Assembly (NCBI GenBank): GCA_035569495.1
Contig: DATMMX010000031.1
Span: 61,500 to 125,499 of the forward strand
Length of the DNA: 64,000 nt
DNA from: DASRDZ01 sp035569495
Lineage (GTDB): Bacteria; Chloroflexota; Dormibacteria; Aeolococcales; Aeolococcaceae
Direction of reading: 5' to 3'
In this document: positions 39,337-47,346 of the stretch, piece by piece
How positions within the stretch are numbered: position 1 is the first letter of the stretch
Layout of the letters: each line of letters starts with the position of its first letter
Made by a program: the position numbers and the translations under genes
The notes under the pieces: generated by a model
Database searches by the model: none
Told to the model about the DNA's origin: nothing
Seen by the model: the letters and a program-made list of their open reading frames with translations, nothing else

Positions 39337-40529
39337 CGGGATCGATGCATTCGCATGAAGCCGGCGCGGCGCCGGGTCCGGGCCGCCACAATGGCGCCGT
39401 GTCCGACGCACCGGTGCTCGAAGACGCCTTCGACCCCGTCCTCGAGGAGCAGCTCGCCCACCTCGACGCCATCGAGCGCCGCCAGGAGATCCTGGTCGGG
39501 GCCGGTGGTGAGGAGCGCGAGCTCACCGGCACCCCCCACGGCGACGTCGCCGAGCCCGGCGCGCCCGACGAGGCCTGGCCCGAGGCCATCCCCGCGCCGC
39601 CCGCGCCCGAGGAGGATCTCGCCGCGCACCTGGCCTGGCTGACCGTGGCCCGCGACGTGCTCGGCGCCCGCGCCGTGCGCAACCGCGACGAGCTGCAGCG
39701 GGTCTCCAGCCAGTGGCTCCTCGCCCAGCGCCACCTCGACCGGGTCCGCCCCGACGAGGCGGCCGCGCTGGTCGAGACCCAGGCGCGCCTGCGCGAGCGG
39801 GTTGCCGCCGACGAGACCGCGGGCACGCTGCTGAGCACCGTGGGCGCGCAGCTCGCCGCCTGGGAGGCCGCCCACCCCGCCCCCGAGACACCGCTGCCCC
39901 AGGCCGACCTCGACCTGGTCCGCCGCCTCCTCGACGAGTCCTCGGAACAGCGCGCCCGCGCCGCCCGCGAGCTGGTCGCCACCGTGCTCGACGTGCTCTG
40001 CGGCGTCGCCCTGGACATGGAGGTGGTGCAGCGCCAGGTCGAGCACGATCCGCCCGGCGGCGCGGTCGCACTGCGCGAGCTGGGCAACCGGGTCACCGAC
40101 GCCGTCGACGACCTGCGCTCCCTGCCCCACACCCTGCTGCTCACCCCCGCGGACGGCGAGCCGCTCCACGCCACCCTGCGGCGCTGCGCCGACCGGCACC
40201 AGCCACGGCTGATGGTCGAGGTGGCCTGGGGCGGCAGCGAGCCGGAGGGCGAAGCGGTGCGCGCGGCGATCGTCTGGATCGCCCAGGAGTTCCTGCTCGC
40301 CGCCCTGCAGGGCGACGCCGGTGCGGCGGGTCTGGCCCTGAGCAGCGGCCTCGACGGGACGCTGCTGGCGATGAGCGCCCCGGCGCCGATCGGCGCCGCC
40401 GAGGGCGGCGTCGAGCCGGGCTGGCTGCTGCGCTGCCGGGCCCGGGCGGCCGTGGCTGGCGGGGTGCTCAGCGTCGACGCGCTAGGCGATCGGCGCGGCG
40501 CGGTCGAGGTGCGCTTCCCGGCGTCCTAG
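39333..40529 (+). CDS. Degenerate histidine kinase-like protein
   Basis: A 398-residue soluble protein. An acidic N-terminal part (1-100) is followed by a helical region (100-200). Residues ~203-290 resemble the HisKA_3 dimerisation domain of NarL-type sensor kinases (SEQRARAARELVATVLDVL), but the phospho-accepting His of RELHD is Val215. The end (GWLLRCRARAAVAGGVLSV...GAVEVRFP) mirrors the GLRGMRERA...GG.l.V...G..v.v.lP end of HATPase domains, yet no N-box is visible. It is probably a pseudo-kinase or binding partner. The ATG start overlaps the alr stop (ATGA); a GTG at 39399 is an alternative. Its stop shares CTAG with the convergent marR stop. Confidence 0.6.
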   Translation: MTGSMHSHEAGAAPGPGRHNGAVSDAPVLEDAFDPVLEEQLAHLDAIERRQEILVGAGGEERELTGTPHGDVAEPGAPDEAWPEAIPAPPAPEEDLAAHLAWLTVARDVLGARAVRNRDELQRVSSQWLLAQRHLDRVRPDEAAALVETQARLRERVAADETAGTLLSTVGAQLAAWEAAHPAPETPLPQADLDLVRRLLDESSEQRARAARELVATVLDVLCGVALDMEVVQRQVEHDPPGGAVALRELGNRVTDAVDDLRSLPHTLLLTPADGEPLHATLRRCADRHQPRLMVEVAWGGSEPEGEAVRAAIVWIAQEFLLAALQGDAGAAGLALSSGLDGTLLAMSAPAPIGAAEGGVEPGWLLRCRARAAVAGGVLSVDALGDRRGAVEVRFPAS

Positions 40530-41011
40530 CCGGCGGCTGCGGCTGGCGGGTCGTCCCGCTGCTCACGGTCCGCCACCGCGGCGGATGCGTCGCGCAGCCG
40601 CAGCGTCACCCGAACCAGGTCCCCCAGGTCGTCGTCGCTGAGCTCGGCGAGGATGCGCCGGAAGTTCTCCGCGCCCAGCCCGTGCACCTGCTCGGTGAAG
40701 CGCCGCCCGGCGTCCGAGAGCGAGAGCCGCACGATGCGCCGGTCGTCCGCGGAGCGCTCGCGGCGGACCAGGTCGCGCTCCACCAGCCGGTCGACCACCG
40801 CGCTCGCCGAGGGCGCCGAGATCGACAGCGCCTCGGCCAGCGCGCCCACGGTCATGTCGCCCTGCTCGTGCAGGGTGGCCAGGACGTGGAGCTGGGCCAT
40901 GGAGACGTCGCAGCCGCGCACCCAGGCCATCGAGCTGCGCCGCCGCTCGGCGACCAGCTCGCCGACCGCGGCCATGGCGGCCTCGACGGCGGCGCGGTGG
41001 GTGCGGCTCAT
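40526..41011 (-). CDS. MarR family transcriptional regulator
   Basis: A 161-residue winged-helix regulator. The DNA-binding core is MTVGALAEALSISAPSASAVVDRLVERDLVRRE with the wing at SADDRRIVRLSLSDAGR, the standard MarR pattern. It starts on an ATGA overlap with the stop of the MFS exporter upstream in the same transcript, so it likely controls that exporter in response to a small molecule. Confidence 0.92.
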   Translation of the reverse strand: MSRTHRAAVEAAMAAVGELVAERRRSSMAWVRGCDVSMAQLHVLATLHEQGDMTVGALAEALSISAPSASAVVDRLVERDLVRRERSADDRRIVRLSLSDAGRRFTEQVHGLGAENFRRILAELSDDDLGDLVRVTLRLRDASAAVADREQRDDPPAAAAG

Positions 41012-42639
41012 GCCACCGCCCCGACCACCGCCGGCTCCTCGCCGGGCAGGCCCGCGCCGTCGCCGAGTGGCTGCGGCTCGTCGCGGCGGCGCAGCGGCAC
41101 CTCGCGCACGAAGAGCACGGCGACGAAGGCGATCACCCCGGAGACGACACCGATCCAGAACATCTCGGCGGTGGCGGCGGCGAACGCGTTGTGCACCCCG
41201 GTGACCACGTTGGCGGCGCCCTGGGCCGCGCCGACACCGGTCAGCGAGCCGCGCGACGGGCTGTTGGCGATGCCGTCGGCGACGCTCTGCGGCACCCCGG
41301 CGTCGACCAGCTTGCCGGGCAGCAGGCTGGCGAACTGCTGGTTGAACAGCGTGCCCGCCAGGGCCAGGCCGATCGAGCCGCCCATCTGGCGGAAGAAGGT
41401 GAGCGAGCTGGTGGCGGTGCCCATCAGCCGCGGCGAGACCACGTTCTGCACGATGGTGGTGAAGCCCGACATGCCCGGGCCGACGCCGAGGCCGACCAGC
41501 AGCATCATCGCCCAGAGCACGTAGTTGTTGGTGGTTGCGGTCAGGGTTGTCATCAACCCGGTGCCCACCATGAGGAACAGCGTGCTGGCGACGATCAGGT
41601 AGCGGTAGCGTCCGGTGCGGCTGATCAGGCGCCCGGCGACCACGCTGCCGCCGATCAGTCCGACCAGCAGCGGCCAGGTCTCGTAGCCCGACTGGGTCGC
41701 GCTGACGCCGCGCACCACCTGGTAGAAGCGCGGCAGGTAGATGATCGCCGAGAACATGCCGATGGCGACCATCAGCGTGGCCGCGATCGACGCCGAGAAG
41801 GTGCGGTCGCGGAACAGGGTCAGCGGCACGATCGGCTCCTTGGCGCGCGCCTCGACGTAGACGAACAGCGCCAGCAGCGCAACCCCGATGAGCAGCAGCC
41901 CACCGACCCCGAAGCTGCCCCACGACGGCAGCGTGCCGTCGGCCGCGGTGGTGCCCTTGTTGCTCAGGCCGAGCAGCAGCGGCACCACGCCGGCGGTGAA
42001 CACCGCGGTGCCCAGGTAGTCGAAGTCGCGCACCCGGGTGTCGCCGCGGCGCACGTTGTGCAGCACCGTGGAGATGACGAACAGGGCGAGGATGCCGATG
42101 GGCAGGTTGACGTAGAAGATCCAGTGCCAGCTCACGTGGTCGGTGAAGAAGCCACCGATGAGCGGGCCGAGCAGGAAGCTGACGCCGAACACCGCGCCGA
42201 ACAACCCCTGGTAGCGGCCGCGCTCGCGCGGCGAGAACATGTCGCCGACGATGGCCAGCGAGATGGGGAAGAGCGCGCCGGCGCCGAGGCCCTGGATGGC
42301 GCGGAAGACGATCAGCTGGTCGATGCTCTGGCTCAGGCCGCTGAGCGCCGAGCCGATCAGGAAGAGGACGACACCGATCATCAGCAGCGGCTTGCGCCCG
42401 TAGACGTCGGAGAGCTTGCCGTAGATGGGCACGGTGATGGTGCTGGTCAGCAGGTAGATGGTGACCACCCAGGCGTACTGGTCGCTGCCGTGCAGGTCGG
42501 TGACGATGCGGGGCAGGGCGGTGCCGACCACGGTCTGGTCGAGCGAGCCGAGGAACAGCACGAGCAGCACGGCGCCGAGGATGACCATGCGCGAGCGCTC
42601 GCTGAGCGGGGCGGGGCTGGTGGAACGGCCGGTGGGCAA
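41008..42639 (-). CDS. MFS drug exporter, DHA2 (EmrB/QacA) type
   Basis: A 14-helix proton-driven exporter of the DHA2 family. Signature motifs: LDQTVVGTALPRI in helix 1, GKLSDVYGRKPLL in the first cytoplasmic loop and GLFGAVFGVSFLLGPLIGGF in helix 5. 543 residues. The start is TTG at 42639 with AGGAG about 10 nt upstream. It is co-transcribed with the MarR regulator; the substrate is unknown. Confidence 0.92.
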   Translation of the reverse strand: MPTGRSTSPAPLSERSRMVILGAVLLVLFLGSLDQTVVGTALPRIVTDLHGSDQYAWVVTIYLLTSTITVPIYGKLSDVYGRKPLLMIGVVLFLIGSALSGLSQSIDQLIVFRAIQGLGAGALFPISLAIVGDMFSPRERGRYQGLFGAVFGVSFLLGPLIGGFFTDHVSWHWIFYVNLPIGILALFVISTVLHNVRRGDTRVRDFDYLGTAVFTAGVVPLLLGLSNKGTTAADGTLPSWGSFGVGGLLLIGVALLALFVYVEARAKEPIVPLTLFRDRTFSASIAATLMVAIGMFSAIIYLPRFYQVVRGVSATQSGYETWPLLVGLIGGSVVAGRLISRTGRYRYLIVASTLFLMVGTGLMTTLTATTNNYVLWAMMLLVGLGVGPGMSGFTTIVQNVVSPRLMGTATSSLTFFRQMGGSIGLALAGTLFNQQFASLLPGKLVDAGVPQSVADGIANSPSRGSLTGVGAAQGAANVVTGVHNAFAAATAEMFWIGVVSGVIAFVAVLFVREVPLRRRDEPQPLGDGAGLPGEEPAVVGAVA

Positions 42640-42691
42640 GGCTTTGGTGTCTCCTGGGCGCGCTTGGGGAGCTGTTGGGCTGCGGGCGCTT

Positions 42692-42730
42692 AGGATAACA
42701 CGAACACTTCTGTACGCGAACCTTTAGGCT
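42692..42730 (-). promoter_or_regulatory. Promoter and possible MarR operator before the MFS-marR operon
   Basis: On the minus strand, TTCGCG (42715-42720) and TATCCT (42692-42697) are 17 bp apart. On the + strand a direct repeat of (A/G)CGAAC followed by a pyrimidine-rich end occurs at 42700 and 42716, 16 bp apart, within this promoter; this may be the regulator's binding site. The promoter is moderately supported, the operator weakly. Confidence 0.4.
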
Positions 42731-42782
42731 ATGACGATACTGTTTGGCCGGTGCAGCGGGCGTGTGGCGGCGGGGCGGCGTA

Positions 42783-42878
42783 TCATCGGGGCACCCCAGG
42801 GGGAGCTCGAAGCTGAGAGGCCGCCACGGAGGCGGCGACCCCGAACGACCCGGCCGGTAATGCGGTCGGAGCAATGGG
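42783..42878 (+). promoter_or_regulatory. TPP riboswitch (THI element)
   Basis: Conserved TPP-aptamer parts appear in order: GGGG (42788-42791) for P2, CTGAGA (42813-42818), an extra stem CCGCC/GGCGG, closing ACCCC (42838-42842), CGAACGACC, and the P4/P5 loop GGTAATGCGG with GGAGCAATGGG. P1 can pair TCAT (42783-) with ATGG. The P3 region is shorter and different from the usual form. Between it and thiE, CTCC (42891-42894) can pair with the Shine-Dalgarno GGAG (42912-42915), suggesting control of translation. It heads thiE-thiS-thiG-thiL. Confidence 0.88.
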
Positions 42879-42918
42879 CCACCCGGTCGGCTCCGTCGTT
42901 CCCCTCGGCGTGGAGACC

Positions 42919-43596
42919 ATGACCGCCCTCAGCACCGCCGAGCGCCTCGCCACAGCGCGGCTCTACGTGGTCACCGAGGCCGCCCACGACGCCGCACGCG
43001 TGCTCGACGTGGTGGCGGCGGCGTGCGACGGCGGGGCGGACGTGGTGCAGCTCCGGCGCAAGGGGGAGGACGGGTTGGCTCTGCTCCGGCTGGCCGAGCG
43101 GGTGCGCGCGGTGACCGCGGCGGCGGGTGTGGTGTTCGTGGTCAACGACCGGCTCGACGTGGCCATGGCTGTAGACGCAGACGGGGTGCATCTCGGCCAG
43201 GACGACCTGCATGTTGCGGTGGCGCGCCGGTTGTGGCCGGGGCGTGTCGTCGGGCGCTCGACGCATTCGCTGGCGCAGGCGCTGACGGCGGTGGAGGAGG
43301 GGGCGGACTACATCGGCGTCGGGCCGGTGTTCGCCACGCCGACCAAGCCGGGGCGGGCGGCGGTTGGGCTCGCCTGCGTGGGAGACGTGGCGTCGTCGGT
43401 GGTGGGCATCCCGTGGTTCGCCATCGGGGGGATCGACGCCGCCAACGTGGGGTCGGTGCTGGACGCGGGGGCGCGGCGGGTCGCGGTGGTGCGGGCGGTG
43501 TGCTCCGCCACCGACGTGGCCGCGGCGGCGCGTGCGTTGCGCGCTGTCGTTGCCGCGGCGGGGGGCGTCGGCGCTGGCGCGGAGGCGGTCGTGTGA
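42919..43596 (+). CDS. thiE: Thiamine phosphate synthase
   Basis: Joins the pyrimidine and thiazole halves to make thiamine phosphate. A TIM barrel with VQLRRKG, FVVNDRLDVAMAVDADGVHLGQDDL, YIGVGPVFATPTKPG and WFAIGGIDAANV, all family hallmarks. 225 residues. ATG 42919 is preferred because the upstream ATG at 42874 lies inside the riboswitch; GGAG lies only 3 nt before the start, a tight spacing. The stop overlaps thiS as GTGA. Confidence 0.94.
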   Translation: MTALSTAERLATARLYVVTEAAHDAARVLDVVAAACDGGADVVQLRRKGEDGLALLRLAERVRAVTAAAGVVFVVNDRLDVAMAVDADGVHLGQDDLHVAVARRLWPGRVVGRSTHSLAQALTAVEEGADYIGVGPVFATPTKPGRAAVGLACVGDVASSVVGIPWFAIGGIDAANVGSVLDAGARRVAVVRAVCSATDVAAAARALRAVVAAAGGVGAGAEAVV

Positions 43597-43799
43597 GCAT
43601 CAGCATCCGCGTCAACGGCGACGCGCGCGAGGTGGAGGAGGGGCTGACCGTGGCGGGGCTGCTCGACGCGCTGGGCGTCAAGGCGCCGCGCGTCGTCGTC
43701 GAGCACAACATGCGCATCCTGCGCGCGGACGACTTCGCCGCGGCGCGCATCGCGGACGGGGACGAGCTGGAAGTCCTCCAGTTCGTCGGCGGCGGATGA
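43593..43799 (+). CDS. thiS: Sulfur carrier protein ThiS
   Basis: A 68-residue ubiquitin-like sulfur carrier for the thiazole ring. It starts ISIRVNGDAREVEEG and ends in the Gly-Gly needed for adenylation and thiocarboxylate formation (QFVGGG). GTG start on the thiE stop. The adenylating enzyme ThiF is not in this window. Confidence 0.92.
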   Translation: MSISIRVNGDAREVEEGLTVAGLLDALGVKAPRVVVEHNMRILRADDFAAARIADGDELEVLQFVGGG

Positions 43800-43818
43800 A
43801 CGGAGGTTCCGGCCAACC

Positions 43819-44616
43819 ATGACACTGACTGACACCGCGACGGCGGACGAGCTGCGCATCGGCGGCGCGGTGCTGCGCAACCGGCTGATCCACGGCACCG
43901 GGAAGTTCCCGTCCGACGAGGTGCTGGGTGCGTGCCTGCAGGCCGCCGAGCCCGACATGGTGACCCTGGCCATCCGCCGCCTCTCGCTGGAGGGCGGTCG
44001 CAACGAGCTGGCGGGCGTCGACCTCTCGCCCTTCACGCTGCTGCCCAACACCGCGGGCGCCACCACCGCGGCGCAGGCGATCCGCCTCGCCCACCTGGCC
44101 CGTGCCGCGAGCCTCAGCGAGTTCGTCAAGGTCGAGGTGGTCGGCGACGAGCGCACGTTGCTGCCAGATCCTGCCGGAACTCTGGAGGCCACGCGGGTGC
44201 TGGTGGAGGAGGGGTTCACCGTGCTCGCCTACACGTCGGACGACGTGGTGCTGGCGCTGCGGCTCCAGGAGGCGGGGGCGGCGGCGGTGATGCCCGGCGC
44301 GGCGCCGATCGGCACCACGCTGGGCATCCAGAACCCGTTCAACATCCGCCTGATCATCGAGCGGCTCGACGTGCCGGTCGTCGTCGACGCCGGGCTCGGC
44401 GTGCCCAGCGAGGCGGTGCGCTGCATGGAGTGGGGCGCGGCGGCGGTGCTGGTCAACACGGCGATTGCGCGGGCGCGCAACCCGGTGGAGATGGCGCGCG
44501 CCTTCCGCGACGCCGTCGCCGCGGGACGCCGCGCCCACCTGGCGGGACGGGCGGAGATCAGCTTCGAGGCGGTGGCGTCGAGTCCCACCGCGGGGCTGCC
44601 GACCTCGTCCTCGTAG
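43819..44616 (+). CDS. thiG: Thiazole synthase
   Basis: Forms the thiazole phosphate ring from deoxyxylulose phosphate, dehydroglycine and ThiS thiocarboxylate. The Schiff-base lysine is Lys104 (EFVKVEVVGD). LLPNTAGATTAAQAIRLA and the phosphate-binding MPGAAPIGTTLGIQNP are clear. 265 residues. GGAGG lies ~12 nt before the ATG. No thiO or thiH is nearby to supply dehydroglycine. Confidence 0.95.
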   Translation: MTLTDTATADELRIGGAVLRNRLIHGTGKFPSDEVLGACLQAAEPDMVTLAIRRLSLEGGRNELAGVDLSPFTLLPNTAGATTAAQAIRLAHLARAASLSEFVKVEVVGDERTLLPDPAGTLEATRVLVEEGFTVLAYTSDDVVLALRLQEAGAAAVMPGAAPIGTTLGIQNPFNIRLIIERLDVPVVVDAGLGVPSEAVRCMEWGAAAVLVNTAIARARNPVEMARAFRDAVAAGRRAHLAGRAEISFEAVASSPTAGLPTSSS

Positions 44617-44617
44617 C

Positions 44618-45646
44618 GTGGGTGCATCGCGCGGCCTGACCCTCGCCGACGTGGGCGAGTCGGGCCTGCTGGCGCGCCTGGCGGCGGGTCGCCGCCCCGT
44701 CACCGACGCCGCGGTCCTGCTCGGTCCCGGCGACGACGCCGCCATGTGGCAGCCCCCGCCCGGCCGGGCGCTGGTGCTGACCCAGGACGCGCTGGTCGAG
44801 AACGTCGACTTCCGCCGCGAGTGGATCACGCCGCACCTGCTGGGCCGGCGCTCCGTGGCCGTGTCGCTGTCCGACCTGGCCGCCATGGGCGCGCTGCCCG
44901 CCTGGTGCCTGGTGACCCTGTGCGCCCCGGCGAGCACGCCGCTCGCGGACGTCGAGGCGCTGCACGACGGCATGCAGGAGATCGCCGCCGAGCACGGCTG
45001 TCCCATCGTCGGCGGCGACGTCAGCGCCATCGACGGGCCGATGGTGATCGACGTGGTGGCGGGCGGCGTGGTCGCCGCCGAACGGGCGCTGCGGCGCGAC
45101 GCGGGGTGCGCCGGCGACGCGCTGGTGGTGACCGGAGTGCTGGGACGCGCCGCGGCAGGGCTGCGCCTGCTGCGGGACGGATCGCCGGCCGCGGCTGTGC
45201 CGGACGCTGTCGTCGCCGCCTGGCGCAGCGCCCAGCTCGACCCGGTGCCGCGGCTGGGCGAGGGAGTTGCGCTCAGTGCGGCCGGGGTGCGCTGCGCGGG
45301 AGATGTGAGCGACGGCCTGCTGGTTGACGCGCGGCGCTCCGCGGACGCTTCGGGCTGCGCCGCCGAGCTGTGGCTCGACGCGCTGCCCGTTGACGCGGCC
45401 TTGCGCCATGCCTTCCCTGGCGACGAGTGGAGCGCCCTGGCCCTCGGGGGCGGCGAGGACTTCGAGCTGCTCGCCGCAGTGTCCCCTGGGCAGCTCGACG
45501 CACTGCTGCGCGACTGGCCGCGCGACCTGGCCGCACTGCACGTCGTCGGCCGCCTGGCCGAGGGCCGTGGCCTCACCCTGCGCGCGTGCCATGGTGGCGA
45601 TGTGCTGCCGCTGCCGCCCGTGTCGTCCCGCCACTTCGGGTCATGA
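44618..45646 (+). CDS. thiL: Thiamine-monophosphate kinase
   Basis: Phosphorylates thiamine monophosphate to TPP, the ligand of the upstream riboswitch. Seen: GPGDDAAMWQPP near the start, VAVSLSDLAAMGALPAWCLVTL, GGDVSAIDGPMVIDV, AGDVSDGLLVDARR and ALGGGEDFELLAAV. 342 residues. The GTG start is 1 nt after the thiG stop. Its stop overlaps tsaE as ATGA, joining the thiamine genes to the t6A genes. Confidence 0.94.
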   Translation: MGASRGLTLADVGESGLLARLAAGRRPVTDAAVLLGPGDDAAMWQPPPGRALVLTQDALVENVDFRREWITPHLLGRRSVAVSLSDLAAMGALPAWCLVTLCAPASTPLADVEALHDGMQEIAAEHGCPIVGGDVSAIDGPMVIDVVAGGVVAAERALRRDAGCAGDALVVTGVLGRAAAGLRLLRDGSPAAAVPDAVVAAWRSAQLDPVPRLGEGVALSAAGVRCAGDVSDGLLVDARRSADASGCAAELWLDALPVDAALRHAFPGDEWSALALGGGEDFELLAAVSPGQLDALLRDWPRDLAALHVVGRLAEGRGLTLRACHGGDVLPLPPVSSRHFGS

Positions 45647-46119
45647 TCGACCAAAACGCGGACGCCACGGTGCTGCTCAGCGACTCGCCGCTGCGCACCG
45701 AGGCCCTGGGCCGCTCGCTCGGCGCCGCGCTGCGCGCCGGCGACGTGCTCGCCCTCGACGGCGACCTCGGCGCCGGCAAGACGGTCCTGGTCCGCGGCCT
45801 CGCCGCCGGTGCCGGTGCCGACCCGCTCACCGTGCGCAGCCCCACCTTCGTCCTGCACCACGTCTACCGCGGAACCGTGGTCACCCTGCACCACATCGAC
45901 TGCTACCGCCTCGGCGAGTACGCGGACCTGGACTCGCTCGACATCGACACGCTCGCCGAGGACGGCGCGCTGGCCGTCGAGTGGGCTTCGTACGCACCGC
46001 AGCTCGACGAGCTCAACGCGGTGCACGTCCACATCGACGTCCTCGACGGCGAGCGGCGTCGCATCACCATGCGCGCGCTGCCGCCGCACCTGCGCGCCGC
46101 CCTGGACTCGCTGGCGTGA
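45643..46119 (+). CDS. tsaE: tRNA threonylcarbamoyladenosine biosynthesis ATPase TsaE
   Basis: A small P-loop ATPase that resets the TsaB-TsaD complex during t6A synthesis. Walker A is GDLGAGKT (residues 40-47), followed by RSPTFVLHHVY and HHIDCYRL typical of the family. 158 residues. ATGA overlap with thiL and GTGA overlap with tsaB. Confidence 0.94.
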   Translation: MIDQNADATVLLSDSPLRTEALGRSLGAALRAGDVLALDGDLGAGKTVLVRGLAAGAGADPLTVRSPTFVLHHVYRGTVVTLHHIDCYRLGEYADLDSLDIDTLAEDGALAVEWASYAPQLDELNAVHVHIDVLDGERRRITMRALPPHLRAALDSLA

Positions 46120-46736
46120 CCGTGCTCGCCGTCGACACCGCCTCGCGGCGCCACGCCGTGTGCGTGCTCGCCGGCGGCGACGGGACGGTGCTCGCCGAGC
46201 AGCACCTGGAAGGGCGCCATCTCGATCGGCAGCTTCCCGCCGCGCTCGCCGCGCTGCTCGCCCGCGGACGGCCCACCGCCGTCGCCGCGGTGCTCGGCCC
46301 GGGGTCGTATACCGGCCTGCGGGTGGGCATCGCCGCGGCGCTGGGACTGGCGCACGCGGCGGACCTTCCCCTGCACGGCATCGGCGCCCTCGACGTGGTC
46401 GCCCGCGCCGCCCCGCCCGGTGTGGAGCTGGTCGAGGCCGTCGCCGACGCGGGTCGTGGCGCGCTCTACGTGGCCCGCTTCCGCCGCGGGGGGATGGTCT
46501 TGCACCATGAGGACGAGCCCCGGCGCGTCGAGGCCGGCGGCTGGCAGCCGGCACCGGGGTTTGCCGCCGTCAGCTTCGACGACGTGAACGGCGCTGAGCC
46601 CTGCGCCCCGCGCGCCGCCGCGGCACTGGCCATGTCGGCGGCGGCGGCACTGGCCGCCGCGCCACTGCTTCGCGCCGGACTCGAGCCGATCTACCTTGCC
46701 GGTGATGCGTCTGCGCCGCGAGGGCCGCGCGTATGA
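46116..46736 (+). CDS. tsaB: tRNA threonylcarbamoyladenosine biosynthesis protein TsaB
   Basis: Dimer partner of TsaD. The N-terminal ASKHA fold is clear: VLAVDTASRRHAVCVL, LGPGSYTGLRVGIAAALGLAHA and the ADAGRGALYVARF segment. 206 residues. The GTG start lies on the tsaE stop. A -10-like TATGAT overlaps its stop and may help express rimI-tsaD. Confidence 0.93.
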   Translation: MTVLAVDTASRRHAVCVLAGGDGTVLAEQHLEGRHLDRQLPAALAALLARGRPTAVAAVLGPGSYTGLRVGIAAALGLAHAADLPLHGIGALDVVARAAPPGVELVEAVADAGRGALYVARFRRGGMVLHHEDEPRRVEAGGWQPAPGFAAVSFDDVNGAEPCAPRAAAALAMSAAAALAAAPLLRAGLEPIYLAGDASAPRGPRV

Positions 46737-46737
46737 T
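46732..46737 (+). promoter_or_regulatory. Possible internal -10 box (TATGAT)
   Basis: TATGAT at the end of tsaB lies 48 nt before the chosen rimI start and could uncouple rimI-tsaD from the riboswitch. No clear -35 is seen. Confidence 0.3.
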
Positions 46738-46785
46738 GGCCGAAAGGTCGCTCACGGCCACGCAATTCACACGGCACGCCAGGAC

Positions 46786-47346
46786 ATGCAGGTCGTACCC
46801 CGAGTCGCCATCGAGCCGATGCGCGAGGAGGACATCCCCACCATCCAGGCGATCGAGAAGGACATCTTTCTCACGCCCTGGCCCAAGAACGCGTATCACC
46901 GCGAGCTCTCGCAGAACCGCCAGGCCTCCTACGTGGTGATGCGCGAGGGCGGCGAGATCGTCGGCTACGGCGGCCTGTGGAAGGTGTTCCACGAAGCCCA
47001 CGTCACCACCATCGGGGTGCGCGCCGCCGACCAGAACAAGGGCTGGGGCCGCACCCTCTTCGCCGCCCTGGTGCAGCGCTCCTACGCGCTGGGCGCGCGC
47101 TGGATCACCCTCGAGGTGCGGCCCACCAACGAGCACGCCATCCGGCTCTACGAGGCCTTCGGCTTCAAGGCCATCGGCCGCCGCCGCGGCTACTACACCG
47201 ACAACGGCGAGGACGCCCTGATCATGTGGAGCGACAGCATCCACGCCCCCGCCTTCAAGCGCAACTTCACCGCCATGCTGCACACCCTGCCGGTGACCGT
47301 CGAGGGCCTCGGCGACGAGCCGCCGCCCGGGTACCCCGACCACTGA
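46786..47346 (+). CDS. rimI: Ribosomal protein S18 alanine N-acetyltransferase (RimI-like GNAT)
   Basis: A GNAT acetyltransferase. The acetyl-CoA loop is VRAADQNKGWGRTLFAAL, followed by LEVRPTNEHAIRLYEAFGFKAIGRRRGYY, the RimI signature. 186 residues from ATG 46786; the frame is open back to a TTG at 46696, but this would overlap tsaB and add no conserved sequence. A C-terminal extension of ~40 residues goes beyond the core domain. The location between tsaB and tsaD is standard for rimI. Confidence 0.88.
   Translation: MQVVPRVAIEPMREEDIPTIQAIEKDIFLTPWPKNAYHRELSQNRQASYVVMREGGEIVGYGGLWKVFHEAHVTTIGVRAADQNKGWGRTLFAALVQRSYALGARWITLEVRPTNEHAIRLYEAFGFKAIGRRRGYYTDNGEDALIMWSDSIHAPAFKRNFTAMLHTLPVTVEGLGDEPPPGYPDH

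Noticed and set aside
42874..42918. ATG giving a longer thiE
   Set aside because: It is part of the TPP riboswitch core (GCAATGGG), so it cannot be the normal start.
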